Assembly: GCA_945888535.1 (NCBI GenBank)
Contig: CAMDAN010000096.1
Coordinates: 1 to 8,486 of the forward strand
DNA length: 8,486 nucleotides
Direction: 5' to 3'
Source of the DNA: Bordetella parapertussis
GTDB lineage: Bacteria > Pseudomonadota > Gammaproteobacteria > Burkholderiales > Burkholderiaceae_C
Part shown: positions 5,599-8,486 of the stretch, in pieces
Numbering within the stretch: position 1 is the first letter of the stretch
Layout of the letters: each line of letters opens with the position of its first letter
Notes under the pieces: model-generated
The model's input: only the letters and a program-made list of their open reading frames with translations
What the model was told of the DNA's origin: nothing
The model's database searches: none
Made by a program: the position numbers and the translations under genes

Positions 5599-7728
5599 CT
5601 ACCCCTTGTTCTTTTGAAACATTTCTTGACCATACCGGCCCATTAGTGCATTTTGTGCACCATGACCAGACTTTAAGCCGGTTGGCTTTACGAGTGTGTA
5701 GGCACCATCGGGTCCCATCTCCCAAGCATCCACACTGTCGTGCAAATAGGCCACTAAGCATTCATCGACGATGCGCTGGCGCTGCTTAGGGTCTGTCACA
5801 GGCCAAGCAAACTCCACACGACGTACCATGTTGCGGGTCATCCAATCGGCACTCGACAAATAAAGATCTTCAACGCTTCCGTGGCGAAAATAGAAGACAC
5901 GAGAATGCTCTAAAAAACGACCAATCACGGATCGAACGCGAATGTTGTCGGTGAGCCCTGGCACTTGCGCCGGCAGCATACAAGCGCCGCGCACAATGAG
6001 ATCAATGACGACACCATTTTGTCCAGCACGAATCAAACTCTGGATCAAGACCTCGTCGGTCAATGAATTCATTTTGGCAACGATACGAGTGGATTGTCCT
6101 TTGGAAGCCGCAAGTCCTAAGCTGTTAATTTTCTTGACTAAATTAGGGTGTAAATAAAACGGCGCCATCCACACTTTTTGAAGGCGCGGCAACTTGCTCT
6201 GACTGGCCAAGTGGACAAATACATTGTCCATGTCCGTTGTCAAAGCCGTGTCGGCGGTGAGGTGGCTGATATCGGTATACAAACGCGCTGTGCGTGGGTT
6301 GTAGTTACCAGTTGACAGGTGTCCGTAGCGCTTGAGAAATCGGCCTTCGCGACGGGTAATCAGCAGCATCTTGGCATGGGTCTTTAGACCAACCACGCCA
6401 TAGACCACCTGGGCACCAATCGATTCCAACATTTCAGCCACGTTGATATTGGCTTCCTCATCGAAGCGGGCCTTGAGCTCAACCACCACGGTCACTTCTT
6501 TGCCCCGGCGCACGGCTTCGCGCAGCAAGTCGATCATGGCCGGGTCTGAACCCATGCGGTAAATCGTTTGCTTAATAGCCAGAACATCAGGGTCATTAAC
6601 CGCCGCACGCAGAAAAGCCAATACACCGTCAAAACTCTCAAAGGGCTGGTGAAAAATAATGTCACCGTGTTTGAGTTGCTCAAATACATCCCGATTTTGA
6701 TCCATCTGCACCGGAAAGCGAGCTTTATAGGAGGGGAAACACAAGTCCGGACGGTCTAGCATGTCAAGCATTTGCGTGAGCCGCGCTAAATTCACGGGCC
6801 CATGAACGCGGTACAAAGCTTGCGTTGGGAGGTCAAACTGCTGCAGTAAAAAATCGGATAAATATTCGGAACAACCTGCCGAAACCTCAAGTCGAACGGC
6901 TTGACCAAAATGGCGATGGACCAAGCCTTGTCGCAAGGCTGTTCTTAAGTTGCGAACATCGTCTTCATCCACAGCTAAATCAGAGTAGCGCGTGACCCGA
7001 AATTGTGAGAAGTGCTCCACGGTTCGACCAGGAAATAACTCGGCCAAATGGGATCGAATCACGCTAGTAAGCGCCACAAACACCGCTTTGCTTCCCGCGA
7101 CTTTGTCAGGCAACCGGATCACCCGTGGAACGACCCTTGGGACCTTCACAATCGCAATTTCATTGGCACGCCCAAAGGCATCATTTCCGCTGAGCCGAAC
7201 AATGAAATTCAAGGACTTGTTGGCGACCAGCGGGAAGGGATGCGAAGGATCGAGACCCACAGGAACGAGAAGGGGACGAATTTCACGTTGGAAATATTGC
7301 TTGACCCATTGGCGTTGCGCTGCCGTCCGGTTTCCATGAGAAACAATTTGGATACCGCATTCGTCTAAAGCGGGAATTAAGGCCTCGTTGTACAAAGCGT
7401 ACTGGCGATCCACCAAACTGTGAAGTGACTCGGAAAGTCGCTCAAAAGAACTAACGGTATACGCACCGTTGCGAACGTTGCCCTTTGACGCGGTGATGTG
7501 CGGGTCTGCCCGAACTTCAAAAAACTCGTCTAAGTTGGAAGACACAATGCACAAATAACGAAGGCGCTCTAACACGGGGACGTCTTGGCGCTCAGCCCAA
7601 CTAAAAACCCGTTCATTGAATGCGACCAAACTGTGGTCGCGGTCTAGCAATACCGGGTTTCCCGAGTGATCAACCGGATGCTTTAGAACGGTCTTTTTTG
7701 GGGTAGGCGGTAAAGATACGGAATTCAT
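5599..7728 (-). CDS. ppk1: Polyphosphate kinase PPK1
   Basis: PPK1 reversibly transfers the terminal phosphate of ATP to growing polyphosphate through a phosphohistidine intermediate. From ATG 7728 it has 709 residues (E. coli PPK1 has 688). The N-terminal domain begins LLDRDHSLVAFNERV and includes ERLRYLCIVSSNLDEFFEVR (54-73), both diagnostic. The middle carries HPFPLVANKSLNF (163-175). The catalytic phospholipase-D-like domains carry AIKQTIYRMG (384-393), VELKARFDEEANI (416-428), GLKTHAKMLLITRR with the phosphoacceptor His at 451, and RFLEHSRVFYF with the second essential His at 608, matching H435 and H592 of E. coli. An in-frame TTG at 7737 has a better-spaced AGG upstream, so a start three codons earlier is possible. 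It lies 26 nt after the glycosyltransferase stop and 3 nt before sixA, so it is probably part of that operon. No Pho box is visible immediately upstream. Confidence 0.96.
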   Translation of the reverse strand: MNSVSLPPTPKKTVLKHPVDHSGNPVLLDRDHSLVAFNERVFSWAERQDVPVLERLRYLCIVSSNLDEFFEVRADPHITASKGNVRNGAYTVSSFERLSESLHSLVDRQYALYNEALIPALDECGIQIVSHGNRTAAQRQWVKQYFQREIRPLLVPVGLDPSHPFPLVANKSLNFIVRLSGNDAFGRANEIAIVKVPRVVPRVIRLPDKVAGSKAVFVALTSVIRSHLAELFPGRTVEHFSQFRVTRYSDLAVDEDDVRNLRTALRQGLVHRHFGQAVRLEVSAGCSEYLSDFLLQQFDLPTQALYRVHGPVNLARLTQMLDMLDRPDLCFPSYKARFPVQMDQNRDVFEQLKHGDIIFHQPFESFDGVLAFLRAAVNDPDVLAIKQTIYRMGSDPAMIDLLREAVRRGKEVTVVVELKARFDEEANINVAEMLESIGAQVVYGVVGLKTHAKMLLITRREGRFLKRYGHLSTGNYNPRTARLYTDISHLTADTALTTDMDNVFVHLASQSKLPRLQKVWMAPFYLHPNLVKKINSLGLAASKGQSTRIVAKMNSLTDEVLIQSLIRAGQNGVVIDLIVRGACMLPAQVPGLTDNIRVRSVIGRFLEHSRVFYFRHGSVEDLYLSSADWMTRNMVRRVEFAWPVTDPKQRQRIVDECLVAYLHDSVDAWEMGPDGAYTLVKPTGLKSGHGAQNALMGRYGQEMFQKNKG

Positions 7729-7754
7729 GGAAAGCAATCAAATCGCCTATGGTA

Positions 7755-8486
7755 TCAAGTCACCAATTTGCGGTTGACCAAATGACCTGCAAACAGCAAA
7801 GCGGAGTAAGCCCAACTGAACGTCAAAGCCCGATCACGCGCTTCATGGCGAGAAATAGAACGCGCATTGCGCCACGCCAAGCCCAAATCGTCATGCAAAA
7901 CACCTCCCAGCGCAGGTGTTCCCATCACCTCAATGGGGCCTTCGACAGGATAGGCCGCCACGGGCGTTCCGCATGCCATGGCTTCTAGCATCACCAAACC
8001 AAAGGTCTCCGACTTACTCGACATTACAAACACATCCGCACTCGCATAGACTTTTGCTAACTCTTCGCGCGGCAACAACCCGAGCCAATGGACGTTTTGG
8101 TATTTTTCTTTGAGCGACGTCTCAAGTGGCCCCACACCACAAACCACCTTGGTCCCAGGGATATTGAGCTTCAAAAACGCATCAATGTTTTTTTCATACG
8201 ACACCCGCCCAACAAACAGGGAGATCGGTCTAACCAAATCTTTGAGTTCATGGTGGTCGGTTGGGGTACTGGCAAATTCAAAAAGTTGCATGTCCACGCC
8301 ATGGGTCCAGCTTTTGAGATTGCGAAATCCTTTTTGATCTAACATCCGAAGCACACTTTGGGTAGGCACCATGACGCCAGAGGATGGTTTATGAAACTGC
8401 CGAAATACGGCATAACCCACCCACACCGGGATTCTCAAAGCAGCCTTCAAAATTTCTGGGAAACGGGTGTGAAAGGCCGTCGTGAA
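7755..8486 (-). CDS. GT4-family glycosyltransferase (partial, 5' end outside window)
   Basis: These are the C-terminal 243 residues of a retaining GT-B glycosyltransferase of family 4. The frame is open to the right edge, so the start lies beyond it. The first residues, FTTAFHTRFPEIL, and then GVMVPTQSV and SWTHGVDMQLF, match the end of the N-terminal Rossmann domain in MgtA/SqdX/PimB-like enzymes. The donor-binding C-terminal domain has FVGRVSYEKNIDAFL (91-105), GVGPLE (117-122), and the EX7E signature in SKSETFGLVMLEAMACGTPV (E160 and E168). Such enzymes transfer a sugar from a nucleotide donor to a lipid or glycan at the cytoplasmic membrane face. The acceptor cannot be read from sequence. 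The gene runs in the same direction as ppk1 with a 26-nt gap. A role in glycolipid synthesis under phosphate stress is possible but only inferred. Confidence 0.88.
   Translation of the reverse strand, partial: FTTAFHTRFPEILKAALRIPVWVGYAVFRQFHKPSSGVMVPTQSVLRMLDQKGFRNLKSWTHGVDMQLFEFASTPTDHHELKDLVRPISLFVGRVSYEKNIDAFLKLNIPGTKVVCGVGPLETSLKEKYQNVHWLGLLPREELAKVYASADVFVMSSKSETFGLVMLEAMACGTPVAAYPVEGPIEVMGTPALGGVLHDDLGLAWRNARSISRHEARDRALTFSWAYSALLFAGHLVNRKLVT

Overview
The window is a phosphate-acquisition and polyphosphate locus from a Gram-negative bacterium. Gene content and protein style suggest a betaproteobacterium of the order Burkholderiales, possibly Comamonadaceae: the PstS, PPK1 and Ppx sequences look like that group, and so does a Lys/Ala-rich histone-like protein with a conserved C-terminal half. 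Base composition looks moderate rather than strongly GC-rich. The taxonomic call is inference. No RNA genes, mobile elements or CRISPR arrays were seen.

Left part (1-2300, minus strand): the high-affinity phosphate ABC transporter is transcribed leftwards as pstS, pstC, pstA. pstA is cut by the window edge, and pstB and probably phoU/phoB would lie beyond it. Centre-left (2331-2470): the region upstream of pstS carries two oppositely oriented PhoB-type boxes, each placed 10 bp from a -10-like hexamer. One serves pstS. The other points right at a small FAS1 (fasciclin)-domain lipoprotein gene, which is therefore a predicted PhoB target. A nested-hairpin terminator ends that gene.

Centre (3063-5113, plus strand): ppx (exopolyphosphatase), then a gene for a protein with a histone H1-like Lys/Ala/Pro tail and a C-terminal segment resembling a ribbon-helix-helix fold. 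A perfect 9-bp inverted repeat overlaps the predicted promoter of this gene.

Right part (5140-8486, minus strand): a tightly packed set runs leftwards as a family-4 glycosyltransferase (5' end outside the window), ppk1 (polyphosphate kinase) and sixA (phosphohistidine phosphatase). It converges on the histone-like gene.

Together the genes import phosphate (Pst), store it as polyphosphate (PPK1) and mobilise it (Ppx). Three less-studied neighbours may belong to the same physiology. The FAS1 lipoprotein is linked by its Pho box. The H1-like protein sits between the polyphosphate-degrading and polyphosphate-making genes, recalling AlgP of Pseudomonas, which links polyphosphate granules to the nucleoid. 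The glycosyltransferase could take part in phosphate-sparing lipid remodelling. The first link rests on visible sequence; the other two are inference from context.
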